From NCBI RefSeq assembly GCF_027460065.1, contig NZ_JAPYZZ010000001.1, positions 702,501 through 766,500 on the forward strand: a DNA stretch of 64,000 nucleotides. The letters are read 5' to 3'. The notes beneath the pieces were generated by a model, which saw only the letters and a list, made by a program, of their open reading frames with translations, had not been told where the DNA came from and did not search any database. Made by a program: the position numbers and the translations under genes. This document shows, piece after piece, positions 38,293 through 50,264 of this stretch (its first letter is position 1; the number at the start of each line of letters is the position of its first letter). Source of the DNA: Martinezella rhizogenes. Lineage in GTDB: Bacteria; Pseudomonadota; Alphaproteobacteria; Rhizobiales; Rhizobiaceae.

Positions 38293-39513
38293 TTATACAT
38301 CCATTCCTAGGAACTTGCTGACGGTGTGGACATCCTTGTCGCCGCGACCGGAGAGGTTCATAAGGATAATTTCATCCTTGCCCATCTTCGGCGCGCGCTT
38401 GATGACTTCGGCCAGAGCATGGCTTGGCTCCAGCGCCGGAATGATACCTTCGAGGCGGGTCAACATCTGGAAGGCATCCAGCGCCTCATGGTCCATGATC
38501 GGCACATATTCCACGCGGCCGATATCGTTCAGCCAGGAATGCTCAGGCCCGATGCCGGGATAGTCGAGGCCTGCGGAGATCGAATGGCCTTCCTTGATCT
38601 GGCCATCCTCATCCTGCAGCAGATAGGTGCGGTTGCCATGCAGCACGCCCGGCGAACCGGCGGTGATCGAGGCGCAATGCTCGTCTCCCGAAAGACCCTT
38701 GCCGCCGGCTTCGACGCCAACGATGCGGACATTCTTGTCGTCGAGGAAAGGATGGAAGATGCCGATGGCGTTGGAGCCACCGCCAACAGCGGCAACGACC
38801 AGATCCGGCAGGCGACCTTCCGCCTCCAGCATCTGCGCCTTGGCTTCCTCGCCGATGACCGCCTGGAAATCGCGGACCATTTCCGGATAGGGATGCGGGC
38901 CGGCTGCGGTACCGATCAGGTAATAGGTATCCTCGACATTGGTGACCCAGTCGCGCAGCGCCTCGTTCATCGCGTCCTTGAGCGTGCCATGACCAGCCGT
39001 GACCGGCTTTACCTCGGCGCCCAGAAGCTTCATGCGGAATACGTTCGGTGCCTGACGCGCAACGTCTGTCGCGCCCATATAAACGACGCAAGGCAGGCCG
39101 AAGCGCGCAGCAACGGTTGCCGAGGCAACCCCGTGCTGGCCGGCACCGGTCTCGGCGATGATGCGGGTCTTGCCCATGCGCTTGGCAAGCAGGATCTGGC
39201 CGAGGCAATTGTTGATTTTGTGCGAGCCGGTATGGTTCAGCTCTTCGCGCTTGAAATAAATCTTCGCGCCGCCGAGTTCCGCGGTGAGACGCTCCGCGAA
39301 ATAAAGCGGGCTCGGGCGGCCGGTGTAGTGCGCGCCGAGATATTTCAGTTCGGCCTGAAACTCGGGATCGCTCTTGGCCTTGTCCCATTCCGCCTGCAAA
39401 TCCAGAATAAGCGGCATTAGCGTTTCGGCAACGAAGCGTCCTCCGTAAATGCCGAAGCGGCCGTCCTCATCGGGACCAGCACGAAAAGAATTGGGTGTTG
39501 GCGCGTCGTTCAC
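38293..39513 (-). CDS. trpB: Tryptophan synthase beta chain
   Basis: 406 residues from GTG 39513, chosen for the GGGAG 7 nt upstream and because the trpF stop ends at 39515. PLP-binding Lys in [15 protein letters not shown], phosphate loop VGGGSNAIG, and [11 protein letters not shown]. Joins indole and serine to tryptophan in a complex with TrpA. Confidence 0.98.
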   Translation of the reverse strand: MNDAPTPNSFRAGPDEDGRFGIYGGRFVAETLMPLILDLQAEWDKAKSDPEFQAELKYLGAHYTGRPSPLYFAERLTAELGGAKIYFKREELNHTGSHKINNCLGQILLAKRMGKTRIIAETGAGQHGVASATVAARFGLPCVVYMGATDVARQAPNVFRMKLLGAEVKPVTAGHGTLKDAMNEALRDWVTNVEDTYYLIGTAAGPHPYPEMVRDFQAVIGEEAKAQMLEAEGRLPDLVVAAVGGGSNAIGIFHPFLDDKNVRIVGVEAGGKGLSGDEHCASITAGSPGVLHGNRTYLLQDEDGQIKEGHSISAGLDYPGIGPEHSWLNDIGRVEYVPIMDHEALDAFQMLTRLEGIIPALEPSHALAEVIKRAPKMGKDEIILMNLSGRGDKDVHTVSKFLGMDV

Positions 39514-39514
39514 T

Positions 39515-40177
39515 TCAAGCTCCCTTTGGGCCTTTCGACCAATCATTCACCACATCGAAAAAAGCATCGATCTTGGACAAATCCTTGACGCCCGGCGCGC
39601 TTTCCACACCGGACGACAAATCCAGCCCGCTTGCTCTAGTTTCCGCCAAGGCCTCGGTGACATTATCCTTGTTCAATCCCCCGGAAAGCATGTAATCCAC
39701 GCTGCCGTCAAGTGAGCGCAGGATGGTCCAGTCGAACGAGACGCCGTTGCCACCCGGCAGGTCGGAACCGGCTGGCGCCTTGGCATCCAGCAGGAAACGG
39801 TCGGCTATGCCAATGTAGGGATCGATTTTGGCAAGATCAGCGGCATCGCGAATAGAAATCGCCTTCATCACAGGTAGGCCGTAAAGCGCCTTGATGTTCA
39901 GCAGCCGCTCCGGGCTTTCGCTGCCATGCAGTTGCAGAATATTCGGCCTTAGGAGATCGACGATTTCATCAAGATAATCATTGTCGGCATCGACGGTGAC
40001 GGCGACCACCTTGGCAGCACCGCGGGCGGCTTCCGCCAGCCTGCCGGCGATATCGGGCTCGATGTTGCGCGGGCTTTTCTCAAAGAAAATAAAACCGACA
40101 TGGGACGCGCCACGCCGGACGGCGCGCTCCAGCGCTTCCGGTGTCTTCAATCCGCAAATCTTGATATCCGGTTTCAT
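39515..40177 (-). CDS. trpF: Phosphoribosylanthranilate isomerase
   Basis: 220 residues. [12 protein letters not shown] at the N-terminus holds the catalytic Cys, and the Asp is in FSWTILRS-adjacent FDWTIL and [10 protein letters not shown]. First gene of the minus-strand trpFBA-accD-folC run. A parS-like site lies 63 bp upstream of its start. Confidence 0.97.
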   Translation of the reverse strand: MKPDIKICGLKTPEALERAVRRGASHVGFIFFEKSPRNIEPDIAGRLAEAARGAAKVVAVTVDADNDYLDEIVDLLRPNILQLHGSESPERLLNIKALYGLPVMKAISIRDAADLAKIDPYIGIADRFLLDAKAPAGSDLPGGNGVSFDWTILRSLDGSVDYMLSGGLNKDNVTEALAETRASGLDLSSGVESAPGVKDLSKIDAFFDVVNDWSKGPKGA

Positions 40178-40239
40178 ACCCGCGACCTGACATGAAATGC
40201 GACAAGAGTCGAGCCAAATCGCATCCCTTTTTGATGGAA

Positions 40240-40255
40240 TGTTTCACGTGAATCC
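40240..40255 (+). promoter_or_regulatory. parS: parS-like ParB site 1
   Basis: TGTTTCACGTGAATCC: perfect left half GTTTCAC, one change in the right half, which creates GAATC (40250-40254). Located between trpF and the metallopeptidase gene, about 14.4 kb from oriC. Confidence 0.8.
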
Positions 40256-40279
40256 AGATGGCGATGCACGCCGCCGGTT

Positions 40280-41047
40280 TCAATCGAAATCGATAGCGTG
40301 AAGTTTGGAGCCATGGCGTTTCAGCCATTCCTTGACTTCATTGGTGTGCGGGCAGAGCTTTTCACACAGTGCCCAGAATTTCGGGCCGTGGTTCATTTCG
40401 CTGAGATGCGCGACCTCATGAGCGGCGAGATAATCAATGACCCTTTCCGGGGCCATGACGATACGCCAGCAGAAACTCAGGTTTCCATCATGGGAACAGG
40501 AGCCCCAGCGGCTGCGCGTATCCTTCATGCTGATGGACCGCACGGGCCGTCCGGCAGCGTGGGCATGAATGGCAACCAGCCGTTCCAGATCGGCCTTCGC
40601 TTCCTTTTTCAGGAAGGTCGCAATCCGCCGCCTCAGATGCTCCGGCGCACCGCTGACTTTCAGAACAGCCACGCCATCAGCGTCTTTCGCGATGTGGGTC
40701 AGGCCCCTCAGGCTGCCGGTGTGTTCGATGCGGTGGGCGATGCCTCTGATATCGATGGTCGCACCGGGACGCAAACCGTCATCAGGGCTGAACTTCAAAA
40801 GTTTGCCTTCCAGCCAGCCCTGGTGCCTTTCGAGAAAATCATCCACCTGACGGTGATGCAAGCCCGTCGGGATCGTCAGCTTCAGCGCCCGGCCGCCCGG
40901 CTCGATGCGCAAGGTGATGCGCGTGGCCCGCGGGTTTTCCCTGACCGTGATCGGCACCTGTCGGCCCGCAACGGCGACGGTGCGCTGGCTCGGCGCGACC
41001 TTTTTGGGCGCCGGCGACTTCAGGGATTTTCTGAGGAGCGAAAACAT
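40280..41047 (-). CDS. YgjP/DUF45-type metallopeptidase-like protein
   Basis: 255 residues. The zinc motif HEVAHLSEMNHGPKFW (HExxH with a third His eight residues on) and TRSRWGSCSHDGNLSFCWRIVMAP are the signatures of the DUF45 (M48-like, WSS/YgjP) family. No signal peptide; probably cytoplasmic. Substrate unknown. Members have been linked to varied activities, so a protease role is only a family-level guess. The 69-bp gap to phaZ has no hairpin I would call. Confidence 0.85.
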   Translation of the reverse strand: MFSLLRKSLKSPAPKKVAPSQRTVAVAGRQVPITVRENPRATRITLRIEPGGRALKLTIPTGLHHRQVDDFLERHQGWLEGKLLKFSPDDGLRPGATIDIRGIAHRIEHTGSLRGLTHIAKDADGVAVLKVSGAPEHLRRRIATFLKKEAKADLERLVAIHAHAAGRPVRSISMKDTRSRWGSCSHDGNLSFCWRIVMAPERVIDYLAAHEVAHLSEMNHGPKFWALCEKLCPHTNEVKEWLKRHGSKLHAIDFD

Positions 41048-41116
41048 GAAGCCTTCATAACCGATTCGTCCATCCCTTGGCCACGCAAATGCGCGGCCTC
41101 ACCTGCCGTTTCACCC

Positions 41117-42349
41117 TTAGGCCATCCGGTGTTTACCGATGAAATCCAGCATGCGCGGCACGATTTCCTTGCGGAAGCGCGAACCGTTGAAAACGCCATA
41201 GTGCCCCACATCCGGCTGCATGTAATGAGCGCGTTTGTCTTCGGGGATATTCCGGCAGAGATCATGGGCCGCCTTTGTCTGGCCGACGCCAGAAATATCG
41301 TCATTCTCGCCTTCGACCGTGAACAATGCGACACTGCGGATCGCTGCGGGATCAACCGCCCTGCCCCGGTGCAGCATGTTTCCCTTCGGAAGCGCATGGT
41401 CGATGAAGACGGTTTCCACTGTCTGGAGATAGAATTCCGCTGTCAGATCCATCACAGCCAGATATTCATCGTAAAACTCACGATGTTTTTCAGCGGAATC
41501 GCCGTCATTCTTGACGAGGTTTAGGTAAAAATCCTTGTGCGCCGTCATGTGCTTGTCGAGGTTCATGGACATGAAACCCGACAGCTGCAGGAAACCCGGA
41601 TAGACATTACGGCCGAAAGCCGGCTGCGGCCACGGCACCTGCATGACGACATTGTCGCGAAACCATTCGATCGGCTTGGCCTTGGCAAGTCCGTTGACGG
41701 CAGTGGGATTGATACGCGTATCGATCGGCCCACCCATCAGCGTCATGGAGGCCGGCGCAAACTCATCGCGATCTGCCTCCATCAGGGAAACGGCAGCCAG
41801 AACCGGCACGGATGGTTGACAGACGGCAACCACATGGGCGCCGGGGCCGATATGCCGCAACATCTCGATGACATAGTCGATATAATCATCGAGATCGAAG
41901 GTTCCTTCCGTTGCCGGCACCATACGGGCATCGGCCCAATCGGTGATGTAAATATCGGCCGAGGGCAACAATGCTTCCACGGTGCCGCGCAGCAGGGTTG
42001 CATAGTGGCCGGACATCGGCGCTACCAGCAGCACTTTCGGGTCGGACTGGCGGGCCGGATCGAGTTCCTTTTTGAAATGAACGAGGTTGCAGAACGGGCG
42101 CGACCAGACGGTCTCCTCCGTGACAGCAACAGCCTGGCCATCAACGACCGTGGAGCCGAGGCCAAATTCCGGCTTGATGTAACGGCGCGTCAGGCGTTCG
42201 AAAACCTCGAAGCCTGCGTCGAGACTTCTGCCGAAAGCCGTGCTGGACAACGGATTGAGAGGATTGTTGCAGGCCTGGCGCATCATATCGGCGCCGGCAC
42301 GCAGCGGCGCCATGGCCGCATGGTTCATTTCATAGAGGTGGTAGAACAC
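41117..42349 (-). CDS. phaZ: Intracellular polyhydroxyalkanoate depolymerase
   Basis: 410 residues. Start GTG 42349 (VFYHLYEMNHAAMAP), chosen for the GGGAGG 8 nt upstream and because the family begins with FY-L-E-NHA. The nucleophile motif is a Cys variant of the lipase box, VVAVCQPSVPVLAA, as usual for intracellular PhaZ. The C-terminus ends PDVGHYGVFNGSRFRKEIVPRM with the catalytic His. It breaks down stored polyhydroxybutyrate granules; no other PHA genes are in the window. Confidence 0.94.
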   Translation of the reverse strand: MFYHLYEMNHAAMAPLRAGADMMRQACNNPLNPLSSTAFGRSLDAGFEVFERLTRRYIKPEFGLGSTVVDGQAVAVTEETVWSRPFCNLVHFKKELDPARQSDPKVLLVAPMSGHYATLLRGTVEALLPSADIYITDWADARMVPATEGTFDLDDYIDYVIEMLRHIGPGAHVVAVCQPSVPVLAAVSLMEADRDEFAPASMTLMGGPIDTRINPTAVNGLAKAKPIEWFRDNVVMQVPWPQPAFGRNVYPGFLQLSGFMSMNLDKHMTAHKDFYLNLVKNDGDSAEKHREFYDEYLAVMDLTAEFYLQTVETVFIDHALPKGNMLHRGRAVDPAAIRSVALFTVEGENDDISGVGQTKAAHDLCRNIPEDKRAHYMQPDVGHYGVFNGSRFRKEIVPRMLDFIGKHRMA

Positions 42350-42412
42350 TGATGACGCCTCCCTCGCGATCACGCTCTTTTTTTGACCATAGCAGCTTTT
42401 CGCAGGTGCACA

Positions 42413-42448
42413 AAATTTAAGGCGCCAGCGGTCTCCCGCCAGCGCCTC
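42413..42448 (-). terminator. Terminator-like hairpin after the FAH-family gene
   Basis: GGCGCCAGCGG (42421-42431) and CCGCCAGCGCC (42436-42446) pair except for two central positions, around a TCTC loop. Read leftwards it is followed by TTAAATTTTG. Confidence 0.65.
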
Positions 42449-42474
42449 ACTTTTCGTTGAATGCCTGCTGGCGA

Positions 42475-43317
42475 TCAGATGTCGGCGACGAAAGTCTGTT
42501 TCTGGGAACCGAGGCCCTCGATGCCGAGTTCCACGACGTCACCAGCCTTCAGGTAACGCGGCGGCTTCTGACCCATGCCGACGCCGGGAGGGGTGCCGGT
42601 GGAGATGACATCGCCGGGGTGCAGCGACATGAACTGGCTGAGGTAGGAGACAACGTGGGCGACGCCGTAAACCATGGTTTTGCTGGAACCGTCCTGCATG
42701 GTCTGGCCATTGACCTTCAGCCACATGCCGAGGTTCTGCGGATCGGCGATTTCTTCCTTCGTCACCAGCCAGGGGCCGATGGGGCCGAAAGTGTCGCAGG
42801 ACTTGCCCTTTGTCCACTGACCGGCACGTTCCGTCTGGAAGGCGCGTTCGGAAACGTCGTGCGAAACGCAATAACCGGCGACATAATCGAGCGCGTCCGC
42901 TTCGGAGACATATTTCGCGGTCTTGCCAATAACGACGCCAAGCTCGACTTCCCAGTCGGTCTTTTCCGAGCTGCGCGGAATGGTGACGTTATCGTTCGGA
43001 CCGACGATGGCCGAGGTCGCCTTCATGAAAATGACCGGTTCCGGCGGTACGGTGGCACCCGTTTCGGCGGCATGGTCGGAGAAGTTGAGGCCGATGCAGA
43101 TGAATTTTCCGGTACCGGCAACGCAGGCACCGATGCGCTCTTCGCTCAACACCGGCAGGGTGGCGGGGTCGATCGCGGCGACCTTCTTGAGACCCTCGGG
43201 AGAAATCGCGTCACCGCCGATATCTTTCACATGGGCGGACAGATCGCGGATTTTTCCTTCCGCGTCGAGGATTGCTGGTTTTTCCTGGCCGGGTTGGCCA
43301 ACACGCATCAACTTCAT
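42475..43317 (-). CDS. Fumarylacetoacetate hydrolase family protein
   Basis: 280 residues. The FAH fold covers ~70-280: ICIGLNFSDHAAETG, metal-binding acidic residues in TDWEVELGVVIGK and SHDVSERAFQ, and DVISTGTPPGVGMG. This subgroup includes ureidoglycolate lyase-like and 2,4-diketo-3-deoxy-sugar acid hydrolases, and annotation often confuses them. Nothing nearby decides the substrate. Divergent from the nitroreductase gene with 128 bp between starts. Confidence 0.88.
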   Translation of the reverse strand: MKLMRVGQPGQEKPAILDAEGKIRDLSAHVKDIGGDAISPEGLKKVAAIDPATLPVLSEERIGACVAGTGKFICIGLNFSDHAAETGATVPPEPVIFMKATSAIVGPNDNVTIPRSSEKTDWEVELGVVIGKTAKYVSEADALDYVAGYCVSHDVSERAFQTERAGQWTKGKSCDTFGPIGPWLVTKEEIADPQNLGMWLKVNGQTMQDGSSKTMVYGVAHVVSYLSQFMSLHPGDVISTGTPPGVGMGQKPPRYLKAGDVVELGIEGLGSQKQTFVADI

Positions 43318-43445
43318 GGAACTCTCTCCCGGTTGTCAGACAAGGTGATGCATATATGAACGATGCATTCATACTTGTCACCCCTTGACTGCGCCAAGTT
43401 TCGAAAAATACCTTTTCCTTCCCGGCAATCAAAAGGACATGGCCC

Positions 43446-44048
43446 GTGACGAACAGCAATTCCCGGCAATCAGAATATCCCGTCGATCCCCTCTTTCTGG
43501 ATCGCTGGTCTCCGCGTGCCTTTGATGGCAGTGCCATATCGCAGGAACATCTGCTGACCATTCTGGATGCGGCCCACTGGGCGCCTTCGGCATCCAACCT
43601 GCAGCCATGGCGATTTGTCTATGCCCATAAGGACAGCGAAGACTGGCCACTCTTCGTGGAGCTGCTGATGGAGGGAAACCAGCGTTGGGCAAAAAATGCC
43701 TCGGTGCTGCTGTTCGTCGTTTCCCGGGGCTACAATATCTCCCGCGAAGGCGAGAAAAAACCTTCCGCGACCCATTCATTCGACGCCGGAGCCGCCTGGT
43801 TTTCACTCGCGATGCAGGCGCATCTGCTCGGGTATCACGCCCACGGCATGGGCGGCATCCTGAAGGACAGGATCGTTGAAGCGCTGGATATTCCTGAAGG
43901 CTACAAGGTAGAAGCCGGCATCGCTATCGGCACGCTGACCGACAAGTCGGTTCTTCCCGACGATCTGGCGGAACGGGAAGTGCCAAGCAAGCGCCTGCCG
44001 CTTGCGGAAGTGGTTTTCGAAGGTCGCTTTACCGGCAAGGTCGATTGA
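43446..44048 (+). CDS. Nitroreductase family protein
   Basis: 200 residues from GTG 43446; AAAAGGA lies upstream. FMN-binding signatures: RWSPRAFDGSAIS, HWAPSASNLQPWRFVY, and HGMGGILKDRIVEALDIPEGYKVEAGIAIG. Cytoplasmic NAD(P)H-dependent flavoenzyme of unknown substrate. It ends at a strong bidirectional terminator shared with gyrB. Confidence 0.9.
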   Translation: MTNSNSRQSEYPVDPLFLDRWSPRAFDGSAISQEHLLTILDAAHWAPSASNLQPWRFVYAHKDSEDWPLFVELLMEGNQRWAKNASVLLFVVSRGYNISREGEKKPSATHSFDAGAAWFSLAMQAHLLGYHAHGMGGILKDRIVEALDIPEGYKVEAGIAIGTLTDKSVLPDDLAEREVPSKRLPLAEVVFEGRFTGKVD

Positions 44049-44069
44049 TCTCAGGCAATCAAGATACAC

Positions 44070-44104
44070 AAAAGGCCCGGCGATCAATAATCGCCGGGCC
44101 TTTT
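44070..44104. terminator. Bidirectional terminator between the nitroreductase gene and gyrB
   Basis: AAAAGGCCCGGCGAT (44070-44084) pairs perfectly with ATCGCCGGGCCTTTT (44090-44104) around CAATA: a 15-bp stem with A/T tracts on both sides. Confidence 0.92.
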
Positions 44105-44114
44105 GTTAAAGTTT

Positions 44115-44130
44115 CGTTTCACGTGAATCG
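44115..44130 (+). promoter_or_regulatory. parS: parS-like ParB site 2
   Basis: CGTTTCACGTGAATCG: left half intact, right half changed to contain GAATC (44125-44129). It sits between the terminator and the gyrB stop codon, about 10.5 kb from oriC. Confidence 0.75.
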
Positions 44131-44151
44131 TTACGTGTGGCACCCCACAGA

Positions 44152-46623
<2,472 letters not shown>

Positions 46624-46745
46624 TCAGTGAGAAGGCCTGAAGCCAGCGAATCACTCAAATCCGACATGCGACTATAGAAATTCTACACCCAATCCCAAAG
46701 GCCGCATGCTTCGGGATGCTGAATAAAGCAGGGGATAGAGGGGTT

Positions 46746-47111
46746 TCAATCGCAAGAACGGCTTTTTTGCAGCACGGCTGACAGTTCCTCTACCACACTC
46801 GGCGACAGCTTGCGAATATCCCGTGCGAGACGGTTAGCGAAAGCCGTATATTGCGGCGGCAGGCCCACCGTATCGATCACCACCTTCGGGTCTGACGAAC
46901 CGGCCAGAAAGAACAATTCTTCCGCCTCGTCCCAGATGATGTTGAAATAGCCGGCAATGCGCTGCAGCAGATCGAAGCTCGGCTTGCCGCGCTTGCCATG
47001 CTCCAGCGCCGAAAGATAGGCCGGCGATACACCGATTGCCGCAGCCATTTCCTTCTGCGTCACGCCTTTGCGTTCACGAAGCTGCCGCACGGCTTCCGCA
47101 AAAGGCGTCAT
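46746..47111 (-). CDS. XRE-family helix-turn-helix regulator
   Basis: 121 residues. A Cro/C1-type helix-turn-helix covers residues 5-62 (LRERKGVTQKEMAAAIGVSPAYLSALEHGKRGKPSFDLLQRI). The C-terminal ~55 residues are alpha-helical without a known ligand-binding domain. Its start overlaps the Smr gene stop by 4 bp, so it is the last gene of a four-gene operon. Target unknown; autoregulation of the operon is possible. Confidence 0.85.
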   Translation of the reverse strand: MTPFAEAVRQLRERKGVTQKEMAAAIGVSPAYLSALEHGKRGKPSFDLLQRIAGYFNIIWDEAEELFFLAGSSDPKVVIDTVGLPPQYTAFANRLARDIRKLSPSVVEELSAVLQKSRSCD

Positions 47112-47680
47112 GATTTTTCACCGCGCCGCCGCGAAAGCCGCACATAAAGCGCGCCGTCACCGCCATGATTGGCCGAGGCGTCTTCATAGGACGAGATCAG
47201 GTAGCGATATTCCGGTTTGGAGAACCACATAGGAACCGCTCTTTTTAAAGCACCATCGCTACCGATCGAGCGCCCCTTGCCGGTGATAACCAGCACATGG
47301 CGAAGGCCTCGTTCATGCGCCCGCAGCAGGAAATCCAGGAGCACCGCATGGGCTTCGCTCTGGAACATGCCGTGCAGATCGATCCGCCCTTCCAGCGGCA
47401 GCCGACCACGGGTGAGCTTGCGCTTGACCGGTTTTTCCATCGGCTGATGGGTTTTCGGCTTTTTATCCGGTGTCGCAGCAGGCGGTGCTTCCGCCGCCTC
47501 TACAAGCATGCGCGGAAATGCACTTTTGCCGGTTTGCGGAACGGTAGGTTCCAGTGCGGGTTCTTCTATGTCGTCGAAAGCCAGCAAATCTTCCAGCCTG
47601 CCGGAAATCGGCCGCGTGGTTTTTGCGACCCTTCCCCACAATATGCGTTCTTCCTTGCCGAGCTTACGACTGCCTTTCAT
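47108..47680 (-). CDS. Smr domain protein
   Basis: 190 residues. The C-terminal Smr (small MutS-related) domain lies at ~95-185: RIDLHGMFQSEAHAVLLDFLLRAHERGLRHVLVITGKG, with the DLHG and TGKG motifs typical of Smr nucleases. The N-terminal half is low-complexity and charged. Function in bacteria is unclear (E. coli SmrA/SmrB relatives act as RNA endonucleases; SmrB cuts mRNA between collided ribosomes). Overlaps both neighbours by 4 bp. Confidence 0.88.
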   Translation of the reverse strand: MKGSRKLGKEERILWGRVAKTTRPISGRLEDLLAFDDIEEPALEPTVPQTGKSAFPRMLVEAAEAPPAATPDKKPKTHQPMEKPVKRKLTRGRLPLEGRIDLHGMFQSEAHAVLLDFLLRAHERGLRHVLVITGKGRSIGSDGALKRAVPMWFSKPEYRYLISSYEDASANHGGDGALYVRLSRRRGEKS

Positions 47681-48789
47681 CGCCGATACCTCTCCGCAGC
47701 AACCCGCGGCAGCAATATATAAAAATCGGCCTCGTTGCGCACCGTGCCGGCGAGCTCTCCCGCTTCGAAACCGGAGCCGGTGAAAATATCGCCGCGTGCC
47801 GGGCCGATGATGGCCGAGCCCGTATCCAGCGCCAGCATCAGCCGGGCGAAGGGCTTCCCATCGTCCAGATGGGTCAGTGTGGGCGCGTGGATGAAGAACG
47901 GCAGGCCGAAGGTGTGGATCAGCCTATCCACCGCAAGCGCACGGCCCGCAACCAGCGGCACCTTGGCAGCGGCAATCGGCCCCATATCCAGACCGGCGAC
48001 ATCCGCCTCCCGGAAAAAAATATAGGAGCGGTTGTGCCACAGCACCCCGTCCACCTCATCCGGATGATCGGCGAGCCACTTGCGGATCGTCTGCATCGAG
48101 ATTGTTTTCGGATCGAGCTCGCCGCGATCGAGAAGCAGCCGGCCAATCGGCGAAAAGGCTTGCCCAGCCTTGGCTGCGTAGGTGATGCGCTTTATCGCGC
48201 CATCCGGAAACACCAGACGCGCCGCACCCTGCACATGGACGAAGAAGAGGTCGACCTTCGATCTTGCCCAAGCGATCTCGAGACCCCTGCCCTGCAGACA
48301 CCCCTCATCGATGGCGCGGCGATCGGGAAAATAGGAAATGCCGTTTTCATCCGCCTTGCCGAAAGCATAGGACGGATCGAAACCATCAGGCCGGTTGGCG
48401 TCGTCAATATCCACCAGCTCGGGCGGCCGACGGTAGATCGGGTAACGCCAGACATCGTCAGGCGCTACGGAGACTTCCAGCTCGGGCTCGTAAAAAGCAG
48501 TTACGAAACCGCTTTTTCCCTGGGCCGGGGAAATCCTGAAAGGCACACAATGGCTTTCGAAAAACTGGCGCGCCTGTTCCGGGCTGTTAACCTGGCTGCT
48601 CTCGGCGAACTCCAGCAGCGAAACGAGTTCCGCGGCCGTTATACCGAGTGCACCGGTCCTGTAGGGTTTAGCATTGCGAAGATGCAACAGGATCGTTGCC
48701 ATCGCCGGAAAAAGCTTACTGGGATCGTCTTCCCGCCATCCGGGTAGATCGCCGAACGAGACTTCATCGATCGAAAAGGGCGTATTCAT
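47677..48789 (-). CDS. mltA: MltA-type lytic murein transglycosylase without signal peptide
   Basis: 370 residues. MltA domain (~100-260): GFVTAFYEPELEVS, DMGPIAAAKVPLVAGRALAVD. C-terminal 3D domain with the catalytic-type LDTGSAIIGPARGDIFTGSG. Unlike E. coli MltA there is no lipobox or signal sequence: the protein begins MNTPFSIDEVSFGDLPGWRED. In the same frame a stop lies 13 codons upstream, so no missed leader is possible. The start overlaps the Tim44-like gene by 4 bp. Confidence 0.93.
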   Translation of the reverse strand: MNTPFSIDEVSFGDLPGWREDDPSKLFPAMATILLHLRNAKPYRTGALGITAAELVSLLEFAESSQVNSPEQARQFFESHCVPFRISPAQGKSGFVTAFYEPELEVSVAPDDVWRYPIYRRPPELVDIDDANRPDGFDPSYAFGKADENGISYFPDRRAIDEGCLQGRGLEIAWARSKVDLFFVHVQGAARLVFPDGAIKRITYAAKAGQAFSPIGRLLLDRGELDPKTISMQTIRKWLADHPDEVDGVLWHNRSYIFFREADVAGLDMGPIAAAKVPLVAGRALAVDRLIHTFGLPFFIHAPTLTHLDDGKPFARLMLALDTGSAIIGPARGDIFTGSGFEAGELAGTVRNEADFYILLPRVAAERYRR

Positions 48790-49484
48790 TGCTCGGATTC
48801 GGTGGCGATCAGCTTCCAGTTCGGGTCACGCGAGCGGATGTCGCGCGAGAAGGTCCAGATGTCATCCACCTCCGCAACCGCTTCCGGATCTCCATCCACC
48901 AGCTTGCCGTCCTTGTCATAGGTTGCCGAAATCAGCTGGCTGACAATCCTCAGCGTCACCTGCACTTCGGAATCGCGCACGCCGGCCTGGGTGATGTCAG
49001 CTTTCTCGATACCAACAAAGGTGGATTTTACCACTTCGCCACGGCTTTCACGCTCGGAAATCGCCGCCTCGAAACCGTCGAAGACCTCTTTCGACAGAAG
49101 GTTCTTCAGCGTCTTGCGATCGCCATCGGCAAAACCCATGACGATCATTTCGTAAGCCATGCGGGCGCCGTTCAGGAATTCCTTGGGCCTGAAGGACGGA
49201 TCCTTGGTCATCACATCGCGCAGCGATGCATTTAGCGGGGTATCGGCAGGCGCGAGCGCATCTGCCTCTGCAAAACGGTTCTCGTCTTCCGCCTCACTGC
49301 GCTTCGGCAAGGTCACGACCTTGTTATCGTCAGCGGCGGGGCCCTTTGCCACATCACGGGGGCTATAGGGGTCGAATGGTGGCTTTTCATTGCCTGTGCG
49401 ACGGCCGAGGACACTGCGCAGCTGAAAGAAGATCAGCACCGCTGCAACGAGAAAAAACAATGTGATAAAGTCGCTAAAGCCCAT
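48786..49484 (-). CDS. Tim44/TimA-like membrane-anchored protein
   Basis: 232 residues. One membrane segment at residues 4-24 (SDFITLFFLVAAVLIFFQLRS), a linker (~25-90) rich in charged residues, then a Tim44-like domain at ~90-232 (FLNGARMAYEMIVMGFADGDRKTLKNLLS). In mitochondria Tim44 tethers the import motor; in alphaproteobacteria TimA-like proteins are membrane proteins of uncertain role. First gene of the operon with mltA, smr and xre, divergent from fxsA across 140 bp. Confidence 0.88.
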   Translation of the reverse strand: MGFSDFITLFFLVAAVLIFFQLRSVLGRRTGNEKPPFDPYSPRDVAKGPAADDNKVVTLPKRSEAEDENRFAEADALAPADTPLNASLRDVMTKDPSFRPKEFLNGARMAYEMIVMGFADGDRKTLKNLLSKEVFDGFEAAISERESRGEVVKSTFVGIEKADITQAGVRDSEVQVTLRIVSQLISATYDKDGKLVDGDPEAVAEVDDIWTFSRDIRSRDPNWKLIATESEQ

Positions 49485-49624
49485 GTTTTACCAAAACCGC
49501 CATTTAAAATCAAAAACCACACCATCATATAGTCTGCATCTTATCATCATTCAAATGTGCAGATTCAATCATCGGTGTCCCGGGAACCGGCAATCTGCCA
49601 GAGATGCACACGCAAGGCTAGAAG

Positions 49625-50161
49625 ATGCGTTTTTCCTTTCTCCCCATCGTCATCCTGATGATGCCCATTCTCGAAATTGCCGGCTTTATCATCGTCGGCA
49701 AGGCGATCGGTCTGTGGCTGACATTGGCGCTCGTCCTGTTCACGTCATTCCTGGGGTTGCTCATATTGCGCCTCGGCGGCATCGGCATGGTGCGAAATCT
49801 TCAGGCCGCGGGCCGCACTGGCGCGCAGCCGGCGGATGAGCTCGTCAATGGGGCCATGCGCGTCGTGGCAGGCATCCTGCTCATCATTCCCGGTTTCATC
49901 ACTGACATTCTCGGCCTCCTGCTTCTGTCGCCGACCATTCGCCAGTTTTTCTGGAAAGCCTTCGGCCCGCGCGTCGTCGTTTCTGGCTCATTCAGGCAGT
50001 CCGGGCCCCAGCAGGATGATTATTCCGGATTTCGCAATGGCCCGGGACCCGCGGGCAATTCGAAGGTGGTGGATCTGGACGAAGAAGAGTTTCACCGCGA
50101 GGGCCCGAAGGACTCTCCCTGGTCGAACAGGCCTGGTGATCGCGACCTGCCCAAACCCTGA
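49625..50161 (+). CDS. fxsA: FxsA family membrane protein
   Basis: 178 residues with membrane segments at ~5-25, 28-48 and 75-98; the C-terminal tail of ~70 residues is hydrophilic. Motifs MMPILEIAGFIIVGKAIG and GILLIIPGFITDILGLLLLSP define FxsA. E. coli FxsA blocks phage T7 exclusion when overproduced; the natural role is unknown. It precedes secB in the same direction by 103 bp. Confidence 0.9.
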   Translation: MRFSFLPIVILMMPILEIAGFIIVGKAIGLWLTLALVLFTSFLGLLILRLGGIGMVRNLQAAGRTGAQPADELVNGAMRVVAGILLIIPGFITDILGLLLLSPTIRQFFWKAFGPRVVVSGSFRQSGPQQDDYSGFRNGPGPAGNSKVVDLDEEEFHREGPKDSPWSNRPGDRDLPKP

Positions 50162-50264
50162 CCGCCACATGGAATCGATGGCGATGACGCGATCACGAAG
50201 GGTTGTAAGCCCCGGGTCGAAATGATAGACCGCCTTCCACGAATTCACGCCGCGAGGAACCGTA

